Positions 26,590-34,627 of a DNA stretch of 64,000 bases are shown here, one piece after another. Below the pieces are notes generated by a model. It worked only from the letters and a program-made list of their open reading frames with translations. It was not told where the DNA came from and searched no databases. This DNA is from Thermodesulfobacterium sp. (GTDB lineage: Bacteria > Desulfobacterota > Thermodesulfobacteria > Thermodesulfobacteriales > Thermodesulfobacteriaceae). How positions within the stretch are numbered: position 1 is the stretch's first letter; each line of letters opens with the position of its first letter. Where the stretch lies: the NCBI GenBank assembly GCA_017656385.1, contig JACDNX010000001.1:124001-188000 (forward strand). The letters are read 5' to 3'. Position numbers and translations under genes: made by a program.

Positions 26590-27594
26590 CTACCTCCCGA
26601 AGATTCTTTCAACGGTAACGGTTCTGTAGTTGGGACTGTCCTGAGGCTCAAAGTTCCTGAAAGTTATTCTTATTTTTATAGCTCCAGAAGAACTATTGAT
26701 ATAATTAGCAGAACTCGGATTATTTCTTGAAAAGGTATCATTAATTTCCTCATTTCCTACAATTAAAGTTGCATCAAAATTTTCAACAGGAGAAATATTA
26801 ACAGCTGGCTCATCTTGAGTACAATTTTCTGCCATGTCTGTCAAATCCATTTTTAACCAAAGTCTATTATCAGGACCATTCTCACAGTATAAATGAACTT
26901 TTTTAGGAACTCTTATAATCACATCCCCTCCCTCAAGAAGTAACCAGTTTTGAAACTCTCCTGCCTGATTCATTATGAATCCATTATAAATGGTTGCGTT
27001 TCTGCTACACTGAGCATTGTAGTTAGCAGGGTTAGTATATTTAGGATCTAAACATTCAGCCCTCTGATTGTTTAAAGAGTCCTCATCTAATCCAAAAATT
27101 AATACTTCATTTGTATTATTTGCATTACGGAGAAATCTTCCGTGCCTTAAAATGTGAAAACAATTATTATTATCTTCTGTTTCTAGTCTACAACTCAATA
27201 ATTGAACTTCATCTCTGTAAACATTATTAACTATAGCCATTCCTTCAAAATTAGCATAAAAATATACTTCTGAACATGGATTCCCCTCTCTTATACTTAC
27301 ACAGAGCGTACTTGGAGGAGGATAACTAAAATTTCCATTTATATCACAGGGTCTTATCTTTGTGCAAATATTAGCTCCTGTGGGATCGTTACAGGGCGTT
27401 CCCGTTCCCCACCTGCTGAAAAGCCATTCAAGTTGAGCAAGCCCTGCTCTTTGTATCTCCATTATGTCAGATGTAGCTTTAGCAGGAGCCTGAAGTTTTT
27501 GATGCGCTATATAAAGTCCTGTTACAGCACCTATGATTAAAATTGAAATTAAAATTACTACTAATAACTCAATTAAAGTAAATCCTTTTTTCAT
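26590..27594 (-). CDS. PilW-type minor pseudopilin, set A
   Basis: The 334-residue protein starts MKKGFTLIELLVVILIS: a three-residue leader, the cleavage glycine, and Glu5 of the mature helix. The rest is a globular domain with many cysteines. Conserved stretches LFSRWGTGTPC, CSEVYFYANFEG and LLSCRLETED are shared with the set B homologue. PilW proteins link PilX and PilV in the tip complex. Its final codons carry the ribosome site of the pilX-type gene. Confidence 0.82.
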   Translation of the reverse strand: MKKGFTLIELLVVILISILIIGAVTGLYIAHQKLQAPAKATSDIMEIQRAGLAQLEWLFSRWGTGTPCNDPTGANICTKIRPCDINGNFSYPPPSTLCVSIREGNPCSEVYFYANFEGMAIVNNVYRDEVQLLSCRLETEDNNNCFHILRHGRFLRNANNTNEVLIFGLDEDSLNNQRAECLDPKYTNPANYNAQCSRNATIYNGFIMNQAGEFQNWLLLEGGDVIIRVPKKVHLYCENGPDNRLWLKMDLTDMAENCTQDEPAVNISPVENFDATLIVGNEEINDTFSRNNPSSANYINSSSGAIKIRITFRNFEPQDSPNYRTVTVERIFGR

Positions 27595-27596
27595 TT

Positions 27597-27974
27597 TTAA
27601 GCTCCACCAAATTTACACACCATATCTCTTAAAGTATGTGTAGTATTTCCATACCTTGCAGTAACAGTAACATCTTCACAGTTAGCATCCCAAGTATTAC
27701 TGGGAATTGTAATTGATGAACAATCTGTATTTATGTTTATACTTATATTTAAACCCCCGCAATTGAAACTACTTGTATTTTTTCCACCTCTACAGGCTTC
27801 TATAGCAGAATTTGCAGCATTAACAAGACACTCATAAATTATTCTCTTTCTTGTTGAAAAAACAGATTCAGTAATTAAACTTGAAATACTTACAATTACA
27901 ATAGATACCAGAAGAATTGCTATGAGAGCCTCAATAAGTGTAAATCCCTTTAATTTTTTATTATTTTTTAACAT
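27597..27974 (-). CDS. PilV-type minor pseudopilin, set A
   Basis: The 125-residue protein has the leader MLKNNKKLKG and the mature helix FTLIEALIAILLVSIVIVSISS with Glu5. It has cysteines in ECLVNAANSAIEACRGGK and CGGLN, closely matched in the set B homologue (AAxSxIxACxGG). It overlaps the upstream fimT-type gene by 7 nt, and GGAGG abuts the ATG, so it probably relies on coupled translation. Confidence 0.82.
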   Translation of the reverse strand: MLKNNKKLKGFTLIEALIAILLVSIVIVSISSLITESVFSTRKRIIYECLVNAANSAIEACRGGKNTSSFNCGGLNISININTDCSSITIPSNTWDANCEDVTVTARYGNTTHTLRDMVCKFGGA

Positions 27975-28456
27975 CCTCCACTTCCTTTTTCTATCCTTTG
28001 AGTCCCTCTACTGATTATAATTTTATAATAAGTGTTAAATTCATCATGATGAATACACACATTCCCTTCGCTATTCTCTTCCTCATCCACCGGTATCCTT
28101 AACCCTCTTGGATCAAAAATTATCGTTCCAGCAGAAGAGATAGAAATATTTCCACTTTCAGGAGTTACAGTAAAAAGAAGAGTTCCTGTGCAAGGGTCAG
28201 TGCTTCTTGCATATCCAGTGTCATAGATTAAAATCTGGTTGTCACTTATACAAACCCCCACATTTGTGCTTTTTTCCATAGCAACTATTTTTGCCCGGTT
28301 TATAGCATTTTCTACTGCCATAATAAAATTATTATATCTGTTTATTTCAAAAAACCTATTCCATGCAGGAACAGCAAAAGTAGAAAGAATAACAATTATA
28401 CTGAGAACCAGAAGAAACTCTAATAAACTGATACCCTTTTTATTTTCTTTCTTCAT
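27968..28456 (-). CDS. FimT/GspH-type minor pseudopilin, set A
   Basis: The 162-residue protein starts MKKENKKG, then ISLLEFLLVLSIIVILSTFAVPAW with Glu5, followed by a GspH/FimT-like domain (NRAKIVAMEKSTNVGVCI, then IIFDPRGLRIP). It would begin the tip complex as the FimU/GspH equivalent. The frame is open 21 codons further to a TTG, but the ATG at 28456 gives the normal short leader. It follows mscS after about 100 nt. Confidence 0.82.
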   Translation of the reverse strand: MKKENKKGISLLEFLLVLSIIVILSTFAVPAWNRFFEINRYNNFIMAVENAINRAKIVAMEKSTNVGVCISDNQILIYDTGYARSTDPCTGTLLFTVTPESGNISISSAGTIIFDPRGLRIPVDEEENSEGNVCIHHDEFNTYYKIIISRGTQRIEKGSGGC

Positions 28457-28558
28457 ACCAGATTTAATTTTTAAATCATCTATAAATTTTATTATAAAAC
28501 ACTTTTTAAAATCAGACAAAGATTTAAATCCTAAAATAATTTTTAAAAAATCAACTTA

Positions 28559-29581
28559 TTATTGTCTTAAATAAACTGTTCTTATAGGGAATGGAATTTC
28601 AATTCCTTCTTCTTTATATCTTTTGTGAAGTCTTTTTATAAATTCATGAGTTACAAGATACCTATCAACATAGCTTTGAGCTCTAAGAATAACTGTAAAA
28701 TTAATGCTAAAGTCTCCAAAGGTATGATATCTAATAAAAGGCTCGAAATTTGGCACTCCACCAGGAACTTCTTTCATAACTTCTTTAGCAACTTCAATTG
28801 TTACTCTTTCTACTTTCTCAAGATCACTATTATAACTAACTCCAACCTGAACTAATACTGCAAGTTCCTTTTCAGGAAGATAATAATTAGTAATAATTGA
28901 AGAAGCTAATTTAGAATTTGGAACAATTACAATATTATTAGGAAGTTGCCTTATAGTAGTATTTCTCCAAGTAATATCTTCTACATAACCTTCTATACCA
29001 GAATCAAGAGAAATATAATCACCTGGTTTAATTTTTTTACTTATTAAAATATAAAGCCCTGCAAAGAAATTACTCAATGTGTCCTGCAAAGCTAAACCTA
29101 CTGCCAAACCTGCGATTCCTAAGGAAGTAATAAAGGGAGTGATGTTAATATTTAGAGTGTTTAAAATCAAAATGAATCCTATAAAAAAGATTACGATTTT
29201 TATAATTATTTCAAAGATAGAAATTTTTGGTGGGACTTTGGTCTTTTTTTGAAAATAGAAATGAAGAATATTTACGATAATTTTTGAAGAAACCCAAGCC
29301 AAGGAGAAGATAAAAAGAATGAGAAGGGATTTATTTATTATGTGTATGATATGATGAAATTTTGCTGGAACTTCAGCTAAGAAAATTGATATGTATAAAC
29401 CAAGTAAAATGATCCACAAAAAGCACACATTTGAAAATGAGGAAATAGCATTTAAAGAGAATCCTAAGTTAAATTTTTGATTAAGATAGGAGAGCCTGTT
29501 TTTTGAAATTAGTTTAATAATAAAGCCAATGAGGATAGAAGCAAAAAATATGAGTATAGAAGACAAGTAAGTTTTAGGCAT
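28559..29581 (-). CDS. mscS: MscS-family mechanosensitive ion channel
   Basis: The 340-residue membrane protein opens under membrane tension to release solutes. Five hydrophobic segments occupy residues about 5-160. The pore helix is FITSLGIAGLAVGLALQDTLSNFFAGLYIL, the classic MscS TM3 with Gly/Ala packing, and the beta domain VEDITWRNTTIRQLPNNIVIVPNSKL follows. A damaged second copy lies at 33636-33860. Upstream on the minus strand TTGACT and TATATT (15-nt spacing) end 8 nt before the ATG, a possible leaderless promoter. Confidence 0.92.
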   Translation of the reverse strand: MPKTYLSSILIFFASILIGFIIKLISKNRLSYLNQKFNLGFSLNAISSFSNVCFLWIILLGLYISIFLAEVPAKFHHIIHIINKSLLILFIFSLAWVSSKIIVNILHFYFQKKTKVPPKISIFEIIIKIVIFFIGFILILNTLNINITPFITSLGIAGLAVGLALQDTLSNFFAGLYILISKKIKPGDYISLDSGIEGYVEDITWRNTTIRQLPNNIVIVPNSKLASSIITNYYLPEKELAVLVQVGVSYNSDLEKVERVTIEVAKEVMKEVPGGVPNFEPFIRYHTFGDFSINFTVILRAQSYVDRYLVTHEFIKRLHKRYKEEGIEIPFPIRTVYLRQ

Positions 29582-29600
29582 AATTTTAAAATATAATTAT

Positions 29601-29921
29601 TTCTTACCAAAGTCAAATTTTTTTCTATTTTGGTATGGTTATTATTTTGCAAGTTAGAAGAAATCTTGACAGTAGAAAAAGGGGTTTATATAATTTTTTC
29701 TATGAAACGGCTTTTTGAAGTGTTACTTTTAGTTTTTATTTTAATTTTCAGTTTATCTGATGCCTTTGCGGATATTTATAAGTGTGTAGATCCAGAGACA
29801 GGTGAGGTAATTTTTACTAATTTTAAAAACGAAATTTTTGGAAAAAAATGTCAGCTTTATATAAGAGAGCGTACAAAAATTAATAAAAACAGAAGCAGTT
29901 TTTACACTTATAGCATTAAGG
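29601..29921. repeat. 321-bp direct repeat, left copy
   Basis: This block matches 33869-34189 base for base by my reading, at an offset of 4268 nt. It contains the 5' end of the divergent mscS promoter region, the transglycosylase promoter and the first 73 codons of the transglycosylase gene. Partial similarity to mscS and the pilX tail extends the duplication on both sides. Confidence 0.9.
29666..29694 (+). promoter_or_regulatory. Consensus sigma70 promoter of the truncated transglycosylase copy
   Basis: A perfect TTGACA (29666-29671) and TATAAT (29689-29694) are separated by 17 nt. The ATG follows 7 nt later at 29702 with no Shine-Dalgarno sequence. It is identical to the promoter of the intact gene at 33934-33962. 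It would read into the antisense strand of the pilX remnant and set B genes. Confidence 0.85.
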
Positions 29922-29933
29922 TGGAATGGTTTG
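29702..29933 (+). pseudogene. Truncated lytic transglycosylase copy
   Basis: The first 73 codons are identical to the intact gene at 33970-34581: signal peptide, then the DUF4124-like DIYKCVDPETGEVIFTN. Then the sequence jumps, at ATGGTTTG (29926-29933), into the tail of a pilX-type gene on the other strand. The frame runs on a few codons to a stop at 29959. The whole catalytic domain is lost, so it cannot be a transglycosylase. Its signal peptide and promoter are intact, so a short exported peptide could still be made. Confidence 0.9.
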
Positions 29934-30300
29934 GGCATAAGGCAGAGGGTCATCTTTAATGCATTCAAATTTTCTTACAAACCAATAGTTTTGATTTAAA
30001 GTATTAATAATTCCATAATCAAATTGGAGAGAAACTCCACCCCCAAAGTTTATATTAAGAGATTCTGTATAAGGAAAATTTCTCACAAGAATTCCTCTGT
30101 AATTTTGAGTATCAACATTACTCCAGGTTAAATAAGTTACCCCTTGTCCAAAAAGCACAGCATTAATAGTTACTGTATCAGTATCTCTTATATAAGTAGC
30201 AGAATTTACTAAAAAAGAAGAATGGGCTCATCAGAGGTTCCTATGTTTGCAGAGTTTAAATTTCTTCCTATCCATGCACAATTGCTGTTGTACCAACATC
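29926..30300 (-). pseudogene. 3' remnant of a set A-like pilX gene
   Basis: This segment matches 24814-25190, the C-terminal part of the set A pilX-type gene, at roughly 93 percent by eye. One base is missing near 30212 relative to set A, which breaks the frame. Similarity stops abruptly at about 30300, after which unrelated sequence leads to the set B pilX-type gene. The stretch 29934-30330 holds no other gene. Confidence 0.88.
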
Positions 30301-30330
30301 AAATCTATCCCAGGCCAGAATAACAAAATT

Positions 30331-31809
30331 TTAATAAGCTCTTGCGGTTGTAGTAATAAAAAGTTTTTTCTTGCTTGCTCCACAAATAGGAGAATTAAGT
30401 AAATTTAAATTTAATTGATTTAAATTTGAATAAAGTCTTTCAAGCACCTTAAAATTAAACCGGATTTCAAAATTACCGATTAAATTTATGCTGTTATTAT
30501 TTAAAGAATTACTTATTATCACTCCATGGATTTTAAAATTTCCACTTCCACTTCCCAAACTAAAATCGTTATTAGCATCCGTTACAAAAATAACACCCCA
30601 AATTTCAGCATCTCCATTTCTTTTTATGTTAATATTATTATCAGATATAATAAGAATTGGATAATCTTTTGTTCCAATCTGTGTATTAGAGTTTACATTT
30701 ATATTCAAATTACCTACCCCAGCCCCTCCACTATAAATTATCCCATTTCCTATAGTTAAATTTTGGGCATCTATATTATAATTTTGGGAAAATATGAAGG
30801 TCTTATAAATATTTATATTGTTTTGAGAAATAGTCGTCTCATTTCTTGCAACCAAAACGAGAGATGAGTCAGAATTAACACTTCCGGAAAAGGTTATATC
30901 CCTTCCCGCTATATAGCCTCCACCTGAAAAATTGTTACTAAAAGTTATTTTAGCATTTTGTCCAAAGTCTATTTTTGAATATTCATTATTGTCTTTATTG
31001 TATTTGTAAACCTTTTTTATTGGATCCCAAGTAAAAACATCTGCATTTTCTCCTGTTCCACAAGTTATAGTATTACCTGAAGCAGTACAGTTATTTACAT
31101 CTAATGATAGTTCAGCATTTTTTAATCCTCTCGGCGTTCCATTGTCAAATTCTACATTAAAATTATTACTTAGACTTTCAAGGAGTTTAGCTCTATTTTC
31201 TGCATTGAAAAGCTTTGAAGTTAAATCAGTTTCACTAAGAGTTTCATCATATATATAAGGGTCTACTGTTGAAACAAGCCCACTTCCAAGATTGTTTTCT
31301 TTAGTGTTACAAGCAATTACGATATTTTTTGGGTTAATGTTGTTTCCTGTAACAAGTGCAGGGGCTATACATGAATTAGGATCGTCGCAACTGTTTTCTG
31401 GACTATCATATCCTATAATAGCAGAATTTCCTCCTAATCCAGACAGATCGCTTAAATTCCTATACATTGCTGCAGCCCAGTTTGAAGCTTTTAAAGGAAA
31501 AATAGAAGTTTTAATAACCTTTGCTCCCAAATATCTCCCCTTTGACCAAACAAAACAATAATTATTTCCTGAATCCTTGATAGCTATAACATTAACTCCA
31601 GTTTCTTGGTAATTTTCACATGTTCCATTTTCCAGAACTTTAAGCAAGCCTTTGTTTGCTCTTTTTTCTGCAATAGTATATTTAGCTTCTGAAGCTATAG
31701 AAAAGTAACCCATCTGGGTAATAATTGCCCCTCCCACACCTAAAACAAGTAAAACCAAAAAAAAGATTAAAACAGTTATTAATGCAAAGCCCTTTTTTCG
31801 TTTATTCAT
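30331..31809 (-). CDS. Large PilX/ComZ-type minor pseudopilin, set B
   Basis: The 492-residue protein has the leader MNKRKKG and the helix FALITVLIFFLVLLVLGVGGAII; position 5 of the mature protein is Thr, not Glu, as in set A. Residues about 270-450 are Asn-rich with solenoid-like strands (for example INIYKTFIFSQNYNI, ILIISDNNINIKRNG). It resembles the set A protein in layout but little in sequence and is about 105 residues shorter. The ATG at 31809 follows GTGAGAG; the frame is open to a TTG at 31842. It is the last gene of the set B operon. Confidence 0.75.
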   Translation of the reverse strand: MNKRKKGFALITVLIFFLVLLVLGVGGAIITQMGYFSIASEAKYTIAEKRANKGLLKVLENGTCENYQETGVNVIAIKDSGNNYCFVWSKGRYLGAKVIKTSIFPLKASNWAAAMYRNLSDLSGLGGNSAIIGYDSPENSCDDPNSCIAPALVTGNNINPKNIVIACNTKENNLGSGLVSTVDPYIYDETLSETDLTSKLFNAENRAKLLESLSNNFNVEFDNGTPRGLKNAELSLDVNNCTASGNTITCGTGENADVFTWDPIKKVYKYNKDNNEYSKIDFGQNAKITFSNNFSGGGYIAGRDITFSGSVNSDSSLVLVARNETTISQNNINIYKTFIFSQNYNIDAQNLTIGNGIIYSGGAGVGNLNINVNSNTQIGTKDYPILIISDNNINIKRNGDAEIWGVIFVTDANNDFSLGSGSGNFKIHGVIISNSLNNNSINLIGNFEIRFNFKVLERLYSNLNQLNLNLLNSPICGASKKKLFITTTARAY

Positions 31810-31831
31810 AGTTATACTCTCACTTATATTA

Positions 31832-32722
31832 TTAACGTGCAAAATATCTTTCTATTTTTAAAACCTTTTCTGGTTTAGATTGGCTTTGAAATTCTATCTC
31901 AAGTTTTAAAGTATGCCCTTGAGCATAATAAACTTTAAAAGAATCCAGGTCTTTTACTTTAGCAACTTTTGTTGTTGAGTTTTCGTATGTAGCCATATCA
32001 GTTTTTTCTAAGTAGAGCCAGTATCCATTATCATTAGAATCTACATAAAGCTTTACTTTATGAGGCACTCTTATTATTATATCTCCTGGTTGAAGGGTAT
32101 AGGTGGATGTTGCATTATTAGCTTGAATAACTGAAGCACTGCTTTTAGCATTGGGGCTCCCGGTATAATTTTTAATACAGTCTTGATTGTCAGGAATTAA
32201 TTCCGAAAGTTTGTATATAGGAGGAGACCCTGTACCATTATAGTTTACTACTTTTTCTCCTTGCCAAATGTAATAATAATTATCCCCTTTATCTGTAGAA
32301 AGTCTACAACTTATAAGATCTGCCTGAGTTCCATTAACATTAACCACAAATCCATATCCATAGAGATTTGCATAAAATTCTATATCACTACATCCTGAAT
32401 TTAAATCCCCGCTATTACATTTTACACAAAGGGGATCAGAGGGAGGATAGGTAGCATCACAAGGTGTTATACTACTGCCTATAGTGCAATTATTATTTTT
32501 GCAAGGAACTCCAACACCCCACCTTGAAAAAACAAAATCTAATGTTGCCATAGCACTCCTCATTTCTTCAAGGACATCGGAGGTGGCTTTCATTTTCTTA
32601 AAAACTTTGTCAGAAGCAAGATAAAGTCCCAAGGCAGCCATCGCAATAATTGCACAAAGAATTATCACTATTAAAATCTCTACTATGGTAAAGCCTTTTT
32701 GTTTTGTAAAAAAATAACTCAT
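31832..32722 (-). CDS. PilW-type minor pseudopilin, set B
   Basis: The 296-residue protein has the leader MSYFFTKQKG and the helix FTIVEILIVIILCAIIAMAALGLYLA with Glu5. It shares with set A the landmarks ATSDxxE, FSRWGxGxPC, CSDIEFYANLYG, LISCRLSTD and DIIIRVPHKVKLY, but overall the two look only about one-third identical. They are therefore old paralogues or alternative alleles, not products of the recent duplication seen in the flanks. Confidence 0.82.
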   Translation of the reverse strand: MSYFFTKQKGFTIVEILIVIILCAIIAMAALGLYLASDKVFKKMKATSDVLEEMRSAMATLDFVFSRWGVGVPCKNNNCTIGSSITPCDATYPPSDPLCVKCNSGDLNSGCSDIEFYANLYGYGFVVNVNGTQADLISCRLSTDKGDNYYYIWQGEKVVNYNGTGSPPIYKLSELIPDNQDCIKNYTGSPNAKSSASVIQANNATSTYTLQPGDIIIRVPHKVKLYVDSNDNGYWLYLEKTDMATYENSTTKVAKVKDLDSFKVYYAQGHTLKLEIEFQSQSKPEKVLKIERYFAR

Positions 32723-32734
32723 TTTAATTTGAAT

Positions 32735-33073
32735 TTAGTCAAAATTACAAACTTTATCAGTTAAAGAAAAGCTCAATCTTTTTACTTTGGAAGTTACTTT
32801 TATTTCTGAACAGGTTCCAGAGGCAGGATTACACTCACCCTCTATCTCTATTTGAACTTTATTACCTCCGCATTCCACATAGTCTATGGTATTTCCACCT
32901 TTACAGGCAGCAATTCCAGAAGAAGCCGCTTCTATTAAGCAGGAGCGAATTATTCTATCTGAAGTTTTAAAAGCAAAGCTTGTAATAACTCCTGAAATAA
33001 TTCCTGCTAAAATGGCAGTAATTAATATGGCAATAAGTGCTTCAATTAAAGTAAATCCTTTAACTTTTAACAT
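32735..33073 (-). CDS. PilV-type minor pseudopilin, set B
   Basis: The 112-residue protein has the leader MLKVKG and the helix FTLIEALIAILITAILAGIISG with Glu5. The IRSCLIEAASSGIAACKGG segment matches the set A equivalent in place and cysteines. It overlaps the fimT-type gene by 7 nt, the same overlap as in set A, so operon architecture is conserved between the sets. Confidence 0.82.
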   Translation of the reverse strand: MLKVKGFTLIEALIAILITAILAGIISGVITSFAFKTSDRIIRSCLIEAASSGIAACKGGNTIDYVECGGNKVQIEIEGECNPASGTCSEIKVTSKVKRLSFSLTDKVCNFD

Positions 33074-33555
33074 CTCCCACTTCCACTCTCTATCTTTATA
33101 GCTCCTCTACCACTTTGTAATTTTGCTTTAAAGTATTTCTCCCCATCTGTAATACAAATACTACCACTGTAAATAGCTAATCCCCTTGGATCAAACATAA
33201 GACCAGATTTATTTAAAGCAACCGAAATACGAGGAATAATCCAGGTATCAGTTATTTTTATAACTTTTAATAATTTTGTGTTTTCACTTTCAGAACAAGA
33301 AGGGTCTCTTAAAGGTCCTTCATCATAAACTCTTATTTCATTTCCATTCAAACAAATAGAAACATTTGAACTTCTTTCCATAGCAGTAATTTTTGCCCAT
33401 TTCACCACATTTTCAAGTTCAAGTGCATACTGATTAAATTTATATACCCTATAAAGTTTTTTAATAGAAGGAAACCCTATGCTTGCCAAAATAGCAAGTA
33501 TTCCTATAACTATAAAAAATTCAATTATGCTGAAACCTTTACGCTTTCTTCCCAT
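33067..33555 (-). CDS. FimT/GspH-type minor pseudopilin, set B
   Basis: The 162-residue protein has the leader MGRKRKG and the helix FSIIEFFIVIGILAILASIGFPS with Glu5. Shared landmarks with set A include WAKITAMERSSNVSICL, LMFDPRGLAI and a C-terminal GRGAIKIESGSGRC. It has exactly the same length as the set A protein. No clear promoter is visible in the 80 nt upstream. Confidence 0.82.
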   Translation of the reverse strand: MGRKRKGFSIIEFFIVIGILAILASIGFPSIKKLYRVYKFNQYALELENVVKWAKITAMERSSNVSICLNGNEIRVYDEGPLRDPSCSESENTKLLKVIKITDTWIIPRISVALNKSGLMFDPRGLAIYSGSICITDGEKYFKAKLQSGRGAIKIESGSGRC

Positions 33556-33635
33556 AATATTTAATATTACTTATAATTTTGAAAAAAGTAAACCTAACAT
33601 TTTGAGACCAAAAATGAAATTTAAATTCCTTCTTA

Positions 33636-33860
33636 TGCCAAACCTGCGATTCCTAAGGAAGTAACAAGAGGGGTAATGTTAATATTTAGAGTATTTAAAA
33701 TCAAAATGAATCCTATTTATAATTATTTCAAAGATAGAAATTTTTGGTGGGACTTTGGTCTTTTTTTGAAAATAGAAATGAAGAATATTTACGATAATTT
33801 TTGAAGAAACCCAAGCCAAGGAGAAGATAAAAAGAATGAGAAGGAGTTTATTTATTATGT
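33636..33860 (-). pseudogene. mscS remnant
   Basis: This segment matches 29102-29343 inside mscS but has a 17-nt deletion near 33717, which shifts the frame, and lacks both the 5' part (about 250 nt) and the whole 3' beta-domain half. The half nearer the transglycosylase gene is almost identical to mscS; the half nearer set B has many differences. The region 33556-33969 contains this remnant and the transglycosylase promoter and no other gene. Confidence 0.88.
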
Positions 33861-33868
33861 TTAATATT

Positions 33869-34189
33869 TTCTTACCAAAGTCAAATTTTTTTCTATTTTG
33901 GTATGGTTATTATTTTGCAAGTTAGAAGAAATCTTGACAGTAGAAAAAGGGGTTTATATAATTTTTTCTATGAAACGGCTTTTTGAAGTGTTACTTTTAG
34001 TTTTTATTTTAATTTTCAGTTTATCTGATGCCTTTGCGGATATTTATAAGTGTGTAGATCCAGAGACAGGTGAGGTAATTTTTACTAATTTTAAAAACGA
34101 AATTTTTGGAAAAAAATGTCAGCTTTATATAAGAGAGCGTACAAAAATTAATAAAAACAGAAGCAGTTTTTACACTTATAGCATTAAGG
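33869..34189. repeat. 321-bp direct repeat, right copy
   Basis: The partner of the block at 29601-29921. It carries the promoter and 5' part of the intact transglycosylase gene. A mismatch at 34190 is followed by 11 further matching bases up to 34201, which include the ATGGTTTG junction motif. Confidence 0.9.
33934..33962 (+). promoter_or_regulatory. Consensus sigma70 promoter of the transglycosylase gene
   Basis: Perfect TTGACA (33934-33939) and TATAAT (33957-33962) with 17-nt spacing. The ATG at 33970 begins 7 nt after the -10, at the expected transcription start, so the mRNA should be leaderless. An alternative upstream ATG at 33898 would place the promoter inside the gene and is not preferred. 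Confidence 0.88.
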
Positions 34190-34581
34190 AGGAATGGTTT
34201 GAAGAGGTAGGTAATTCCTATTCTATAGATCCGGCTCTGCTAAAGGCTGTAGCAAAAGTTGAGTCATCTTTTAACCCTAGAGCAGTTTCTCCTAAAGGAG
34301 CTCTTGGACTTATGCAACTTTTACCAACCACAGCAGAGCTTGTAGGAGTAAGAAATCCCTTTGATCCTTTAGAAAATTTAAAAGGAGGAGCGCTCTACTT
34401 AAAAAAGCTCTTAGAAGAGTTTGGAGACCTTTCTCTTGCTCTTGCTGCCTATAATGCAGGTCCTGAAAAAGTGAGAGCTTATGGAGGAATTCCCCCTTAT
34501 CCAGAAACTCAACAGTATGTAAAAGCCGTTCTTTACTACTACCGCCTCTATAATTCGCACTTACGAAGTGCGAAAAGATAG
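33970..34581 (+). CDS. Lytic transglycosylase with DUF4124-like N-terminus
   Basis: The 203-residue exported protein should cut peptidoglycan glycan strands and may open the wall for pilus passage. Residues 1-23 are a signal peptide, 24-40 a DUF4124-like DIYKCVDPETGEVIFTN, and about 75-195 the SLT domain with the catalytic Glu98 in AKVESSFNPRAVSPKGALGLMQL and AAYNAGPEKV. It is divergent from the pseudopilin operons, as is its truncated copy at 29702. Its C-terminal SHLRSAKR is encoded by a hairpin (34554-34574) related to the REP elements. Confidence 0.92.
   Translation: MKRLFEVLLLVFILIFSLSDAFADIYKCVDPETGEVIFTNFKNEIFGKKCQLYIRERTKINKNRSSFYTYSIKEEWFEEVGNSYSIDPALLKAVAKVESSFNPRAVSPKGALGLMQLLPTTAELVGVRNPFDPLENLKGGALYLKKLLEEFGDLSLALAAYNAGPEKVRAYGGIPPYPETQQYVKAVLYYYRLYNSHLRSAKR
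34554..34574. repeat. REP-like hairpin, variant form
   Basis: Arms TTCGCACTT and AAGTGCGAA around an ACG loop form a 9-bp stem. It has the same plan as the CTACCACTT element: CACTT-NCG-AAGTG core, different outer bases. It encodes the last residues of the transglycosylase. A partial copy, ATCGC-GAAGT-GCGAT, lies at 34613-34627 just before the convergent ttcA stop. Confidence 0.65.
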
Positions 34582-34627
34582 AATAAAATTAAAATTATAA
34601 CAATTATAATCTATCGCGAAGTGCGAT

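Noticed and set aside
29916-30158. Open frame of 80 codons on the minus strand as a gene
   Set aside because: It is the tail of a pilX-type gene, lacks any leader or ribosome site, and the frame is broken just upstream relative to set A.
33898-33969. Upstream ATG of the transglycosylase gene as the start
   Set aside because: It would put the consensus promoter inside the gene and bury the signal peptide; the ATG at 33970 fits better.
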